From the NCBI GenBank assembly GCA_013297925.1, contig JAAFJC010000021.1, positions 1 through 47,000 on the forward strand: 47,000 nt of DNA. The letters are read 5' to 3'. Below the pieces are notes generated by a model, which made no database searches, was not told the DNA's origin, and saw only the letters and a program-made list of their open reading frames with translations. The DNA is from Comamonadaceae bacterium. Its GTDB lineage: Bacteria > Pseudomonadota > Gammaproteobacteria > Burkholderiales > Burkholderiaceae_C. Within the stretch, counting starts at the first letter, position 1. Every line of letters starts with the position of its first letter. Both the position numbers and the translations under genes were made by a program. Positions 19,122 through 27,572 of the stretch are shown one piece after another.

Positions 19122-20069
19122 ATGTCGCACAATCAAGCCATGCCCTCCCAACCCAGCTTTTCCGCGCGCGATAGCGCGTTTGCCATGTTCATCGTGGTGA
19201 GCTGGGGCATGAATTTTGTGGTGATGAAGCATGGGCTGCAGAGTTTCACGCCCTTTCAGATGGGCGCAGCGCGCTACTTGTTGGCCGCATTGCCTCTAAT
19301 GCTTTTCATTCGCCCCTCAGGTTTGCCGGGGCGTTGGGTGCTGGTGTATGGCATCACGCAGGGGATTGGGCAGTTTGGGTTTTTGTTCACCGCTTTGAAA
19401 TTCGGCATGACGGCTTCATTGGCCTCCATCCTCATGCAGACCCAAGTGTTCATCACGGCGCTGCTGGGACTGATCTTTTTGCAAGAAAGACTGGGGCGTT
19501 CGCAGTGGATCGGGCTGATGCTGGCAGCACTTGGCTTGGGCTGCTTCGGTGCGCACTTTGCGTCGAGTCAAGCCGGCCATTCGAGCGTGACGGTATTGGC
19601 TTTTGCGCTCACGCTCTGCGCAGCATCCTCTTGGTCCATCTCCAACATCGTGGCACGCAAAGCACAGCAGGCCAAGCCTGGCTACGATGCGCTCGCCTTT
19701 GTGGTGTGGAGTTCTTGCGTCCCGGTGATTCCGTTTGTGCTGCTCTCAGGCTGGCTCGATGTGGGCAGTGTCACAGGCGTGATTCAAAACATGGCACGCG
19801 CGCCCTTCTCTGCATGGCTTGCAGCAGCCTATCTTGGCTGGATCGCCACCATCGTGGCCTATGCGATGTGGACAGCTTTGCTCAAACGCCATGCGGCCAA
19901 CCGCGTCTCTCCGATCGGTCTGGGTGTCCCTGTGGTCGGTATCACGGCTGGCATGCTGATCCTTGGCGAGCGGGTGAGCACATGGCAATGGGCGGGCATT
20001 GCCTGCGTGGGCGTGGCACTGGTATTTGTGCTGTTTGGTGAGAAGATTTTAAGAAGAAATGAACGATAG
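19122..20069 (+). CDS. EamA/DMT-superfamily permease
   Basis: Inner-membrane protein of about 315 residues with roughly ten hydrophobic segments arranged as two EamA repeats. These start near SARDSAFAMFIVVSWGMNFVVMK and VTVLAFALTLCAASSWSISNI. LGERVSTWQWAGIACVGVALV is the typical last repeat. It is probably an exporter of amino acids or metabolites. The start is uncertain: ATG at 19122 has GGAGCGAGG upstream; ATGs at 19098 and 19140 are alternatives. Confidence 0.85.
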   Translation: MSHNQAMPSQPSFSARDSAFAMFIVVSWGMNFVVMKHGLQSFTPFQMGAARYLLAALPLMLFIRPSGLPGRWVLVYGITQGIGQFGFLFTALKFGMTASLASILMQTQVFITALLGLIFLQERLGRSQWIGLMLAALGLGCFGAHFASSQAGHSSVTVLAFALTLCAASSWSISNIVARKAQQAKPGYDALAFVVWSSCVPVIPFVLLSGWLDVGSVTGVIQNMARAPFSAWLAAAYLGWIATIVAYAMWTALLKRHAANRVSPIGLGVPVVGITAGMLILGERVSTWQWAGIACVGVALVFVLFGEKILRRNER

Positions 20070-20110
20070 CCGGCATAGATATTGCGCGAGTAGCTATGAA
20101 AACAGTAGCG
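20069..20110 (-). repeat. palindromic element copy B (intergenic)
   Basis: GCCGGCATAGATATTGCGCG, then AGTAGCTATGAAAACAGTAG, then CG. It begins at the last base of the permease stop codon and ends 2 bp before the ridA stop, filling the convergent gap exactly. Confidence 0.65.
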
Positions 20111-20111
20111 A

Positions 20112-20516
20112 CTAGGGTTTCACTGCAGTGACTTCAATTTCCACTTTGGCACGCTTCTCCACCAAGCGCGACACGCCCACGCAACTCATGGCCGGAAAAT
20201 TTTTACCCATCACCTCTCGATAAACACCACCGAGTTCGCGCAATCGCGCGTTGTATTCATCGCAATCGGTGATGTACCAAGTCATCCGCGTCATGTGCTC
20301 GGGCGCGACTCCCGCAGCTTCAAGAATCGCGCGCACATTTAGCAGGGCTTGCTTGGTTTGCACAATGAAATCATCGGATTCAAATTGCTGTTGCGCATTC
20401 CAACCGATTTGGCCGCCGACAGTGATGATCTGGCTGCCGGCTTGCAAGGTGGTGACGAGGCCGTTGGCGTAGCCCTTGGCGGGTGCCCAATCGGTAGGTT
20501 GGAGGAGTTGATGCAT
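20112..20516 (-). CDS. RidA/YjgF family enamine-imine deaminase
   Basis: 134-residue RidA-fold protein (TDWAPAKGYANGLVT, ITVGGQIGWNAQ, QALLNVRAILEAAG, RMTWYITD, CVGVSRLVEKRAKVEIEVTAV). The arginine after VS (SRLVE) sits where the substrate-binding arginine lies in active RidA members. RidA proteins hydrolyse reactive enamines and imines. It is the last gene of the aryl-CoA operon. If the substrate is 2-aminobenzoyl-CoA, the monooxygenase/reductase product is an enamine, which would give this protein an obvious role (inference). A much longer open frame upstream runs through a repeat and is rejected. Confidence 0.85.
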   Translation of the reverse strand: MHQLLQPTDWAPAKGYANGLVTTLQAGSQIITVGGQIGWNAQQQFESDDFIVQTKQALLNVRAILEAAGVAPEHMTRMTWYITDCDEYNARLRELGGVYREVMGKNFPAMSCVGVSRLVEKRAKVEIEVTAVKP

Positions 20517-20546
20517 TTTTTGGCTTTCTAAGGGCATAGAAGAGTT

Positions 20547-20727
20547 GAATACCGGACGCAGAGGACGCAAAGGTTGCGCAGAAGACGCAGAAGAAAATCC
20601 AAAGAAGAAATCCGTTGTGCTGTCACTCATCGCTGACTCACAGCATTTATTGAATCGGTATTGATATTGGTATTTTTTGCGTCTTCTGCGTAACCTTTGC
20701 GTCTTCTGCGTCCGGCTGTTTCTGTGT
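20547..20727 (-). repeat. intercistronic GACGCA-type inverted repeat (R2)
   Basis: Left arm GAATACCGGACGCAGAGG, then GACGCAAAGGTTGCGCAG; right arm GCGTAACCTTTGCGTC, then TTCTGCGTCCGGCTGTT. The centre is a non-conserved ~80 bp. It runs from 30 bp upstream of the ridA ATG to the ligase stop codon. Confidence 0.8.
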
Positions 20728-22344
20728 TTAAGAATTACGCAATTTAAACCGCTGCAACTTGCCCGTCTCTGTGCGCGGAAGTTGCGTGCGAAATTCGATT
20801 TGGCGGGGATACTTATACGGCGCGAGGTTGGCTTTGACGTGCTCTTGCAGAGTCTTGACCATCGCCTCGTTGCCTTCATGACCAGGTTTCAAAACGATGA
20901 TGGCTTTCACCACCATGCCGCGCTCTTCATCGGACGCGCCGATCACGCCGCATTCGGCCACTGCAGGATGCTTGAGCAAGCAGTCTTCTACCTCAGGGCC
21001 GCCGATGTTGTAGCCGGCTGAGATGATCATGTCGTCGGCTCGGGCTTGGAAGAAGAAATAGCCATCGTCGTCTTGCATGAAGGCATCGCCGGGATAGTTC
21101 CAGCCGTTTTTCACGTAATTTTTTTGGCGCTCGTCAGCGAAATATTTGCAGCCTGTGGGGCCGATGACGGCGAGTTTGCCGACTTGGCCGCGTGGGAGCT
21201 CATTGCCTTCGTCATCCACCACCTTCGCCGTGTAGCCGGGCACGACTTTGCCGATTGCACCTCTTTTGATCTCGCTGCCTGCGCTGGAGATGAAGATATG
21301 AAACATCTCAGTGGCGCCAATGCCATCGAGCATATCGATGCCGCTGGCTTCTTTCCACAGCTGGCGCGTGGCATCGGGCAAGCCTTCGCCTGCGCTCACG
21401 CTGATGCGCAAACTCGCCACGCCTTTGGCTTTGGCGAACGCGGCCATCTGTCGATAGAAAGTCGGCGCGGTGTAGCTGATGGTTGCGCCAGCATTGTTGA
21501 TCACATCGACCATGATCTCTGGCGTGTAGGCCCTGTCGTGAAAGTACACGCTCGCACCTGCCCACATCGGAAAGAGCAACAAGCCGCCCAAGCCGAAGGT
21601 GAAGGCGAGAGGGGGCGAGCCGATGATGATGTCGGTCGGCTTGGCCTGCAACACATGGCGCGGCCAGCATTCGCAGGCGGCGAGTAGATCGCGGTGCAAA
21701 TGCACAGCGGCTTTGGGCAAACCGGTTGTGCCGCTGGTGAAGGCCATCATGGCTACATCGGAGGCGAGCGTGGGGCAGGCTTGAAACAAGCCGCTCTTGC
21801 CGGCGCAGAGTTGCCCTAAATCCTGATCACTCTCGGAGTTGAAGCAGATCACGCGCCGCATGGCGGAAGCAGTTTGCTGATGAGCCGCTTCGAGTTCAGC
21901 AAGCCATTGGCCATCACACAAAGCCAGCGAGGGCTGCGCTTTGCTGATGATCTCAGACAGCTCTTTCGCACGCAGTAGTGGCATCGTGGCTACGGCCACC
22001 AAACCGGCTTTGACGACAGCTAGCCAACATAGCGCCATACCCATGGAATTGGGACCACGCAACAGCACGCGGTTGCCGGGCGTGAGCTTGCAATCTTCGA
22101 TCAGATAGGCGGCGATGCGATTCACCACGCCTTGCGCTTCTTGGTAAGTGAAGTTGCGTTGCGGCGAACGCAGCATCATCTTGCTGGCAAACCCTTTGCT
22201 GCTGACCGCGTGATCAAGCAAGTGTTCTACTGCATTGAGCTGCTCGGGGTATTGCAACTCAGGGCGATCAAAACGGTACTCTGGCCATTGATCAAGCGGC
22301 GGTAATTGGTCTCGAACGAATGTGTCAAGCTGCGCAGAGTTCAT
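20728..22344 (-). CDS. aryl-CoA ligase, probably 2-aminobenzoate-CoA ligase
   Basis: ANL-superfamily adenylating enzyme of 538 residues. The P-loop is MMAFTSGTTGLPKAAVH, then YTAPTFYR, SAGEGLP, the A5 motif GIGATEMFHIF, the hinge region ARADDMIISAGYNIGGPEVE and the C-terminal catalytic lysine in RTETGKLQRFKLR. The opening DQLPPLDQWPEYRFDRPELQYP is typical of 2-aminobenzoate-CoA ligases (AbmG of Azoarcus evansii). It would activate the aromatic acid for the monooxygenase at the operon start. Its ATG overlaps the previous stop as TGATG, so translation is coupled. Confidence 0.82.
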   Translation of the reverse strand: MNSAQLDTFVRDQLPPLDQWPEYRFDRPELQYPEQLNAVEHLLDHAVSSKGFASKMMLRSPQRNFTYQEAQGVVNRIAAYLIEDCKLTPGNRVLLRGPNSMGMALCWLAVVKAGLVAVATMPLLRAKELSEIISKAQPSLALCDGQWLAELEAAHQQTASAMRRVICFNSESDQDLGQLCAGKSGLFQACPTLASDVAMMAFTSGTTGLPKAAVHLHRDLLAACECWPRHVLQAKPTDIIIGSPPLAFTFGLGGLLLFPMWAGASVYFHDRAYTPEIMVDVINNAGATISYTAPTFYRQMAAFAKAKGVASLRISVSAGEGLPDATRQLWKEASGIDMLDGIGATEMFHIFISSAGSEIKRGAIGKVVPGYTAKVVDDEGNELPRGQVGKLAVIGPTGCKYFADERQKNYVKNGWNYPGDAFMQDDDGYFFFQARADDMIISAGYNIGGPEVEDCLLKHPAVAECGVIGASDEERGMVVKAIIVLKPGHEGNEAMVKTLQEHVKANLAPYKYPRQIEFRTQLPRTETGKLQRFKLRNS

Positions 22345-23552
22345 CAGATCACCCCCGTGAGAACAGACTTTCCTAAAATGAGTTGCTGCACCTCGGTCGC
22401 ACCTTCGTAGATGCGCAGCGCGCGAATGTCGCGGTACAGCGCTTCGATATGTGTGCCCACCTTGACGCCCATGCCGCCATGCATTTGCAGCGCCATATCG
22501 ATCACTTTGTTGGCATTTTCTGTGGCGACCATCTTCGCCATGGCAGCAGCAGCGGTGTAGTCCTCACGCGATGCATCGCCTGTCGGTAAAGCCACATCGC
22601 GCATCCAAGCAGCGCGGTAGGTGAGCAGAGCGCCTGCATCAATCAGCGCGGCCATCTCGCCAAGCTTGGCTTGCGTGATCTGCTGGTCGGCCAGTGTCTT
22701 GCCAAACATCTTGCGGCCTTGCGCATAGCTGCGCGCTTCATGTAGAGCGCGGCGTGCGAAGCCGATTGCGGCAGCTGCGACTGAGGGGCGAAAGATATCC
22801 AGCGTGGCCATGGCGAGCTTAAAACCTGCGTTTTCTTCGCCCAGCATTTGGTTGCTGGGCACTTTGCAGGCGTTGAACTTGAGCACAGCGAGCGGATGCG
22901 GTGCGATCACTTCGATGTGTTCGCTGTCATCCAAACCTGGCGTGCCTGCATCCACCACGAAGGCGCTGATGCCGCGCGAGCCAGCCCCCATATCCGTCTT
23001 AGCAAACACGCAATAAAAGTCTGCAATGCCACCATTGCTGATCCACGTCTTTTGCCCGTTGATTTCATAGCCAAATTGACTACTAGCTGGGATATTTATT
23101 GCGCGTGTAGCTATGGTTTGCATAGCAGCCACATCGCTGCCAGCATCTGGCTCGGAAAGCGCAAAGGCGGCGATCTTCTCGCCACGAGCGACTTGGGGTA
23201 AATAGTTTTTTTGTAACTCTGGCGAGCCCGCCAGTGAAATTGCGCCACTGCCCAAGCCCTGCATCGCAAAAGCAAAGTCAGCCAACGCGGAATGAAAAGC
23301 AAGGTTCTCCCGCAGGATCACAAGAGCGCGTGAATCAATCTTCTCAAACGCACCGCCGTGCGCTGATGGCACACAGTAGCGCAGCCACTGATTCGCGCCC
23401 AACAGCTTCACCCAAGCCTTGCATGCCGCGCGATCATCGCTTTCGTCGATGCTTTGCTTGGGCAACCAATCGGCCAGGCAATTACCGATTTCTTTGTGCT
23501 GCGCCTCAAAGAATGGCAGGCTCAAGTGTTTGGTGGGGGCGCGTGGATTCAT
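22344..23552 (-). CDS. acyl-CoA dehydrogenase of the aryl-CoA operon
   Basis: 402-residue flavoprotein. FALSEPDAGSDVAAMQT, INGQKTWISNGGIADFY, QGRKMFGKTLADQQ, MALQMHGGMGVK and RALRIYEGATEVQQLILGK are classical acyl-CoA dehydrogenase blocks. ATG at 23552 has AAGGAG 6 nt upstream; the open frame adds one TTG codon. Residues about 142-156 are encoded by the palindromic element and read as a loop insertion before GYEINGQKTW. It likely oxidises a ring-derived acyl-CoA in the lower pathway. Confidence 0.87.
   Translation of the reverse strand: MNPRAPTKHLSLPFFEAQHKEIGNCLADWLPKQSIDESDDRAACKAWVKLLGANQWLRYCVPSAHGGAFEKIDSRALVILRENLAFHSALADFAFAMQGLGSGAISLAGSPELQKNYLPQVARGEKIAAFALSEPDAGSDVAAMQTIATRAINIPASSQFGYEINGQKTWISNGGIADFYCVFAKTDMGAGSRGISAFVVDAGTPGLDDSEHIEVIAPHPLAVLKFNACKVPSNQMLGEENAGFKLAMATLDIFRPSVAAAAIGFARRALHEARSYAQGRKMFGKTLADQQITQAKLGEMAALIDAGALLTYRAAWMRDVALPTGDASREDYTAAAAMAKMVATENANKVIDMALQMHGGMGVKVGTHIEALYRDIRALRIYEGATEVQQLILGKSVLTGVI
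23086..23128 (-). repeat. palindromic element copy H, inside acyl-CoA dehydrogenase gene
   Basis: Gene strand: CTGCTATGCAAACCATAGC, then TACACGCGCAATAAATATC, then CCAGC. Common coding frame, encoding MQTIATRAINIPA. The family usually has a short turn here, so about eight residues look inserted. Confidence 0.6.
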
Positions 23553-23580
23553 CAAAAGCTCCTTGCCTTCAACGAAAAAT

Positions 23581-23705
23581 AAATACCGGACGCAGAAGAC
23601 GCAGAGGTTACGCAGAAAACGCAGAAGAAGAATCCAAAACTTGGCTGTTTCCTTTTTGCGTCCTCTGCGAAACCTTCGCGTCCTCTGCGTCCGTATTGGT
23701 ATTTT
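23581..23705 (-). repeat. intercistronic GACGCA-type inverted repeat (R3)
   Basis: Left arm AAATACCGGACGCAGAAG, then GACGCAGAGGTTACGCAG; right arm TTTTTGCGTCCTCTGCG, then TCCTCTGCGTCCGTATTGG. It lies 28 bp from the dehydrogenase ATG and 6 bp from the hydratase stop. Confidence 0.8.
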
Positions 23706-23711
23706 TGCATT

Positions 23712-24566
23712 TCAGTCTCCAGCAAACACAGGTTTCTGCTTCGCCACAAACGCCTCATAAGCCCGTTTGAAATCACCCGTCTGCATGCAAATCGCCTGCG
23801 CCTGAGCTTCAGCTTCTATCGCCTGATCAATCGTCATAGCCCATTCCTGATGCAGCATCGTTTTCGTCATGCCGTGGGCAAAGGTCGGGCCCCCTGCTAA
23901 AGACTGTGCCAGTTTCAATGCAGCAGCGTGTAAATCAGTGCTCTCGTGCAGCGCATTGAAGAAGCCCCAGTTCAAGCCTTCTTGCGCCGTCATCGCGCGG
24001 CCTGTGAAGAGCAGCTCAGAAGCGCGGCCTTGGCCGATCATGCGGGGCAGCAGGGCGCAAGCACCCATGTCTGCGCCGGCGAGGCCGACGCGGGTGAAGA
24101 GAAAGGCGGTTTTCGCATTCGGTGTGCCCAGGCGCATATCGGCTGCGAGGGCGATCATCGCACCGGCTCCTGCGCAGATGCCATCAATCGCGGCAATCAC
24201 GGGCTGCGGGCAGGCCTTGATGGCTTTGACGAGATCGCCTGTCATGCGGGTGAATTCCAGCATCTCGGGCATGCTCATCTGGGTAAGCGGGCCGATGATT
24301 TCATGCACATCGCCGCCGCTGCAAAAATTGCCACCGCTGCCGGTGAAGACGACGGCTTTCACGTCGGTGGCGTAAACGAAGTTGCGGAACAAATCGCGTA
24401 GCTCGCCATAAGAATCAAACGTGAGCGGATTCTTCTTGTCTGGCCTGTTTAACGTGATCGTGGCGATGCCTGCATCAAATGCGTAAGAGAAATGCTTCGC
24501 GGCATAAGCGCTTTGCGCCGAGAATTGCGGGCGCATGGGGTTGCTGGATGTGATGTAGTGCTTCAT
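23712..24566 (-). CDS. enoyl-CoA hydratase/isomerase family protein
   Basis: Crotonase-fold protein of 284 residues. It shows [20 protein letters not shown], the oxyanion-hole region [15 protein letters not shown], and [20 protein letters not shown] with [18 protein letters not shown]. In this position the usual second catalytic glutamate is replaced by Asp (GADMG), so the reaction may differ from simple hydration. It lies between the MarR gene (5 bp) and the dehydrogenase and belongs to the aryl-CoA operon. A thiolase and hydroxyacyl-CoA dehydrogenase are not in the window. Confidence 0.87.
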   Translation of the reverse strand: MKHYITSSNPMRPQFSAQSAYAAKHFSYAFDAGIATITLNRPDKKNPLTFDSYGELRDLFRNFVYATDVKAVVFTGSGGNFCSGGDVHEIIGPLTQMSMPEMLEFTRMTGDLVKAIKACPQPVIAAIDGICAGAGAMIALAADMRLGTPNAKTAFLFTRVGLAGADMGACALLPRMIGQGRASELLFTGRAMTAQEGLNWGFFNALHESTDLHAAALKLAQSLAGGPTFAHGMTKTMLHQEWAMTIDQAIEAEAQAQAICMQTGDFKRAYEAFVAKQKPVFAGD

Positions 24567-24571
24567 AGTTT

Positions 24572-25057
24572 TTAAGCGGGTTGATCAGCCATCAAATTCA
24601 TCGCCACGGCGCTGTCTTTCACACGGCCGAGCAGCTTGTGCAATTGCGCCATGTCTTTTTCGCCCAGGCCATCAAAAGCTTGAGTGATCCAGGTTTCATG
24701 TTCGCGCGCCATTGCACAGAAGCTGTCGCGGCCTGCAGGCGTGAGGCGCACCAAGTAAGCGCGGCGATCACCTTCCACGCTCATGCGCTCGACCAAGCCT
24801 TCAGTGACCAATTGATCCGTGATGCCGGTGATGTTGCCGCCCGTGACCATCAAACGACGCGAGAGCTCGTTCATCTTGAGGCCTTGCGGCGCACGCTCAA
24901 GCTGCGCCATCAAATCGAAGCGTGGAAGCGTGGTGTCGAATTTCTCACGCAAGGCCGCGCGGATGTTGCGCTCGATGAGTTGCGTGCAAGTGAGCATGCG
25001 CAGCCACAAGCGTAGCTCGTCGGCATGATCGGTATGGAGGCGGGCTTCTAGATCCAT
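24572..25057 (-). CDS. MarR-family transcriptional regulator
   Basis: 161 residues with a MarR winged helix: [41 protein letters not shown] and the wing [18 protein letters not shown]. It lies 12 bp after the monooxygenase gene inside the aryl-CoA operon, the usual place for an aryl-CoA-responsive repressor. The inverted repeat over the operon promoter (27475-27511) is a candidate target, which would make the operon self-regulated. Confidence 0.9.
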   Translation of the reverse strand: MDLEARLHTDHADELRLWLRMLTCTQLIERNIRAALREKFDTTLPRFDLMAQLERAPQGLKMNELSRRLMVTGGNITGITDQLVTEGLVERMSVEGDRRAYLVRLTPAGRDSFCAMAREHETWITQAFDGLGEKDMAQLHKLLGRVKDSAVAMNLMADQPA

Positions 25058-25069
25058 GACATTACTTTC

Positions 25070-27475
25070 TCAGTGCGTTGCATCCAGCGCTTCTTGCACG
25101 GCGCGGGCTTTCGCAATCTCGCGATACATCTGATCTCGCCCGCTGAGGTAGGGCAATGGCCAATCGATGTCTCGACTTTGTTGCTGTGCTGCGGCGTGTA
25201 GCGTCCAGGCTGGGTCGGCCAAATGAGGGCGGGCGATGGCGCAGAGATCGGCTCGGCCAGCGGCGATGATGCTGTTGGCGTGGTCGGCCTCGGTGATCGC
25301 ACCCACCGCTATCGTCGCGATGCCGGTTTCGTTGCGGATGCGGTCAGCGAAGGGGGCTTGGTACATGCGGCCATAGATGGGCTTGGCGGCGCGGGTGGTT
25401 TGGCCGCTCGATACGTCGATCATGTCGGCTCCTGCTGCTTGGAAGAGGCGTGCGATTTCTACGGCATCGCCATCGGTGTTGCCGCCCGGTGCCCAATCGT
25501 GCGCGGAGATGCGCACGCTGATTGGCTTGCCTTGCGGCCAAGCAGCGCGAATCGCTTTGAACACTTCGAGCGGGTAGCGACAACGATTCTCTAAGCTGCC
25601 GCCGTATTCATCTGCGCGGATATTGGTGAGTGGGCAGATGAAACTGGAGAGCAAATAGCCGTGGGCGCAATGCAGCTCCAGCCAATCGATACCGGCAGCA
25701 TCAGCGCGGCGCGTGCTCTCCACGAAAGCAGCTGTGATGCGATCCATGTCGGCACGCGTCATGGCTTTGGGGGTTTGGTTTTGCTCGCCGTAAGGCACGG
25801 CACTGGCGGCAAGCAGTGGCCAGTTGCCGCTCGCCAGCGGTTCATCAGTGGCTTCCCATCCGATTTGCGTCGAGCCTTTGGGGCCGCTGTGGCCGAGTTG
25901 CAAGCCGAGCTTGGCACTGGCGGTTTTGAAGAACTGCGCAACGCGTTTGAGCGCCGCTTGCTGTGCATCGTTTTCCAATACTGGGCAAGCGGGCGTGATG
26001 CGGCCATCCATGGTGGGTGATGTCATCTCCACCATCACGAGCGCTGCGCCGCCGAGGGCGCGCGAGCCCAGATGCACGAGATGGAAATCTTGCAACACGC
26101 CATCGACCGCGCTGTAAGTGGCCATCGGGCTCACGACGATGCGGTTCTTCAATTGAACATCGCGCATTTTGAACGGTGTGAGCATCGGCAGCACAGGATG
26201 CTTGGCATTCGGCTTCTTGCCAAACCAGCTTTCATAGCCAAGCAGCCATTTACCATCACGCAATCGCAAATTGTCGTGGCTGATACGTTGGCTGCGGGTG
26301 AGCAGGCTGTAATAAAACTGCTCGACTTCCATGCCGGCATAGCGCTCCACATTCTCAAACCATTCGGTGGAATTGCGCGCAGCGTTTTGGATTTTCAGCA
26401 CTTCGACGCTCCGGCGCGCTTGATAGGCTTTTAGTATCTCTGCAATCTCATCACTATCAAAAGAATAGCTGCTCGCGCTGATTTCTTGCCGGCGATCAGC
26501 CTTTTTTGGATGTAAAACGAACTCATCTGCCAAGTCAATCGCATCTTCCAGCGCGAGCTTGGTGCCCGAGCCAATCGAGAAGTGCGCCGTGTGCGCTGCA
26601 TCGCCCATGAGCACGATGGGCACGCGTTTGCCGGCAATCGTTTCCTCATGCACCCAGTTGCCGCAGACCACGCGCGGGAACTGAATCCAGATCGCGCTGC
26701 CACGCAGATGCAAGGCGTTGCTCATGAGTGCATTGCCATCTAAATATTTGGCGAAGAGCTTCTCGCAAAACGCAATCGCCTCGGGCTGCTCCATGGTGTC
26801 TAGACCATGCGCTTTCCACACCTCATGCGGCGTTTCGACGATGAAGGTCGAAGTGTCGTCATTGAACTTGTAGGCATGCGCCGCAAACCAGCCATGCTCG
26901 GTTTTCTCAAACGCAAAGGTAAATGCATCAAAAGTCTTCTTCGTACCGAGCCACACAAAGCGGCAGCGGCGCGTGTCGATATCTGGCTGATAGGTAGCGG
27001 CATATCGCGTTCTGATGCGGCTGTTGAGTCCATCGCTTGCAATGACCAAATCCGCGCCGTATTGCGCAGCAAGCGCTTGATCGTCCTGCACATCCACTTC
27101 AAACACCAGCTCCACGCCCAGAGCCTGGCAGCGCTCTTGCAAAATGTTGAGCAAATGTTTGCGTCCGATGCCACAAAAGCCATGGCCGCTGGAGCGCATG
27201 CTGCGCCCTTTGAAAAACACCTCGATATCGTCCCAATGGTTGAAGGCATCGCCAATGAGCTGCGCGCTCTCGGGATCGGCGATCTTTAAATTGCCCAGCG
27301 TTTGATCGGAAAGCACCACACCCCAACCAAACGTGTCAAACGGCCGGTTGCGCTCGGCCACGATCACGCGCATGGCCGGGAAACGCTTTTTCATCAGCAG
27401 CGCGAAATACAGGCCGCTGGGGCCGCCGCCAATGCAGAGGATGGTGAGAGAGGGAGAGCTTGGAATTGCAGACAT
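25070..27475 (-). CDS. bifunctional aryl-CoA monooxygenase/reductase (2-aminobenzoyl-CoA or salicylyl-CoA type)
   Basis: 801-residue fusion. The N-terminal half is a class A FAD monooxygenase (GGGPSG at 16-21, VIASDGLNSRIR, VLMGDAAHTAHFSIGSG). The C-terminal half, from about residue 430, is an old-yellow-enzyme FMN reductase (LTPFKMRDVQLKNRIVVSPM, HCAHGYLLSSFICPLTN, RADEYGGSLENR). This is the architecture of 2-aminobenzoyl-CoA monooxygenase/reductase (AbmA) and of salicylyl-CoA 5-hydroxylases. The neighbouring ligase favours 2-aminobenzoate. Residues about 328-341 derive from a palindromic element that lengthens a loop before LKAYQARRS. There is no Shine-Dalgarno; the promoter position suggests a leaderless transcript. 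Confidence 0.9.
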   Translation of the reverse strand: MSAIPSSPSLTILCIGGGPSGLYFALLMKKRFPAMRVIVAERNRPFDTFGWGVVLSDQTLGNLKIADPESAQLIGDAFNHWDDIEVFFKGRSMRSSGHGFCGIGRKHLLNILQERCQALGVELVFEVDVQDDQALAAQYGADLVIASDGLNSRIRTRYAATYQPDIDTRRCRFVWLGTKKTFDAFTFAFEKTEHGWFAAHAYKFNDDTSTFIVETPHEVWKAHGLDTMEQPEAIAFCEKLFAKYLDGNALMSNALHLRGSAIWIQFPRVVCGNWVHEETIAGKRVPIVLMGDAAHTAHFSIGSGTKLALEDAIDLADEFVLHPKKADRRQEISASSYSFDSDEIAEILKAYQARRSVEVLKIQNAARNSTEWFENVERYAGMEVEQFYYSLLTRSQRISHDNLRLRDGKWLLGYESWFGKKPNAKHPVLPMLTPFKMRDVQLKNRIVVSPMATYSAVDGVLQDFHLVHLGSRALGGAALVMVEMTSPTMDGRITPACPVLENDAQQAALKRVAQFFKTASAKLGLQLGHSGPKGSTQIGWEATDEPLASGNWPLLAASAVPYGEQNQTPKAMTRADMDRITAAFVESTRRADAAGIDWLELHCAHGYLLSSFICPLTNIRADEYGGSLENRCRYPLEVFKAIRAAWPQGKPISVRISAHDWAPGGNTDGDAVEIARLFQAAGADMIDVSSGQTTRAAKPIYGRMYQAPFADRIRNETGIATIAVGAITEADHANSIIAAGRADLCAIARPHLADPAWTLHAAAQQQSRDIDWPLPYLSGRDQMYREIAKARAVQEALDATH
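26453..26493 (+). repeat. palindromic element copy G, inside the aryl-CoA monooxygenase gene
   Basis: ACTATCAAAAGAATAGC, then TGCTCGCGCTGATTTC, then TTGCCGGC, antisense to the gene. It encodes RRQEISASSYSFDS, extra residues between DLADEF and the AYQARR helix. Related proteins usually have a much shorter linker there. Confidence 0.65.
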
Positions 27476-27511
27476 TGCAAATAATTTAAACCTAAACTAT
27501 CTATTTGTCAA
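27475..27511 (-). promoter_or_regulatory. promoter and candidate MarR operator of the aryl-CoA operon
   Basis: On the minus strand TTGACA (27506-27511), a 17-bp spacer and TAAATT (27483-27488) are followed by 7 nt and then the ATG at 27475. An inverted repeat TTGACAAATA ... TATTTGCAA overlaps both boxes, so a bound regulator would block polymerase. Confidence 0.6.
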
Positions 27512-27572
27512 TTGATGCAATTCCACGACATGCTCAGCCAAAGGGCTTACAGCCTGCCGACTGCTGACTACA

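Noticed and set aside
20112-20879. A 255-residue RidA with a long N-terminal extension
   Set aside because: The extension is Arg/Ser-rich translation of the inverted repeat and of the ligase antisense; the RidA fold starts at about 20516.
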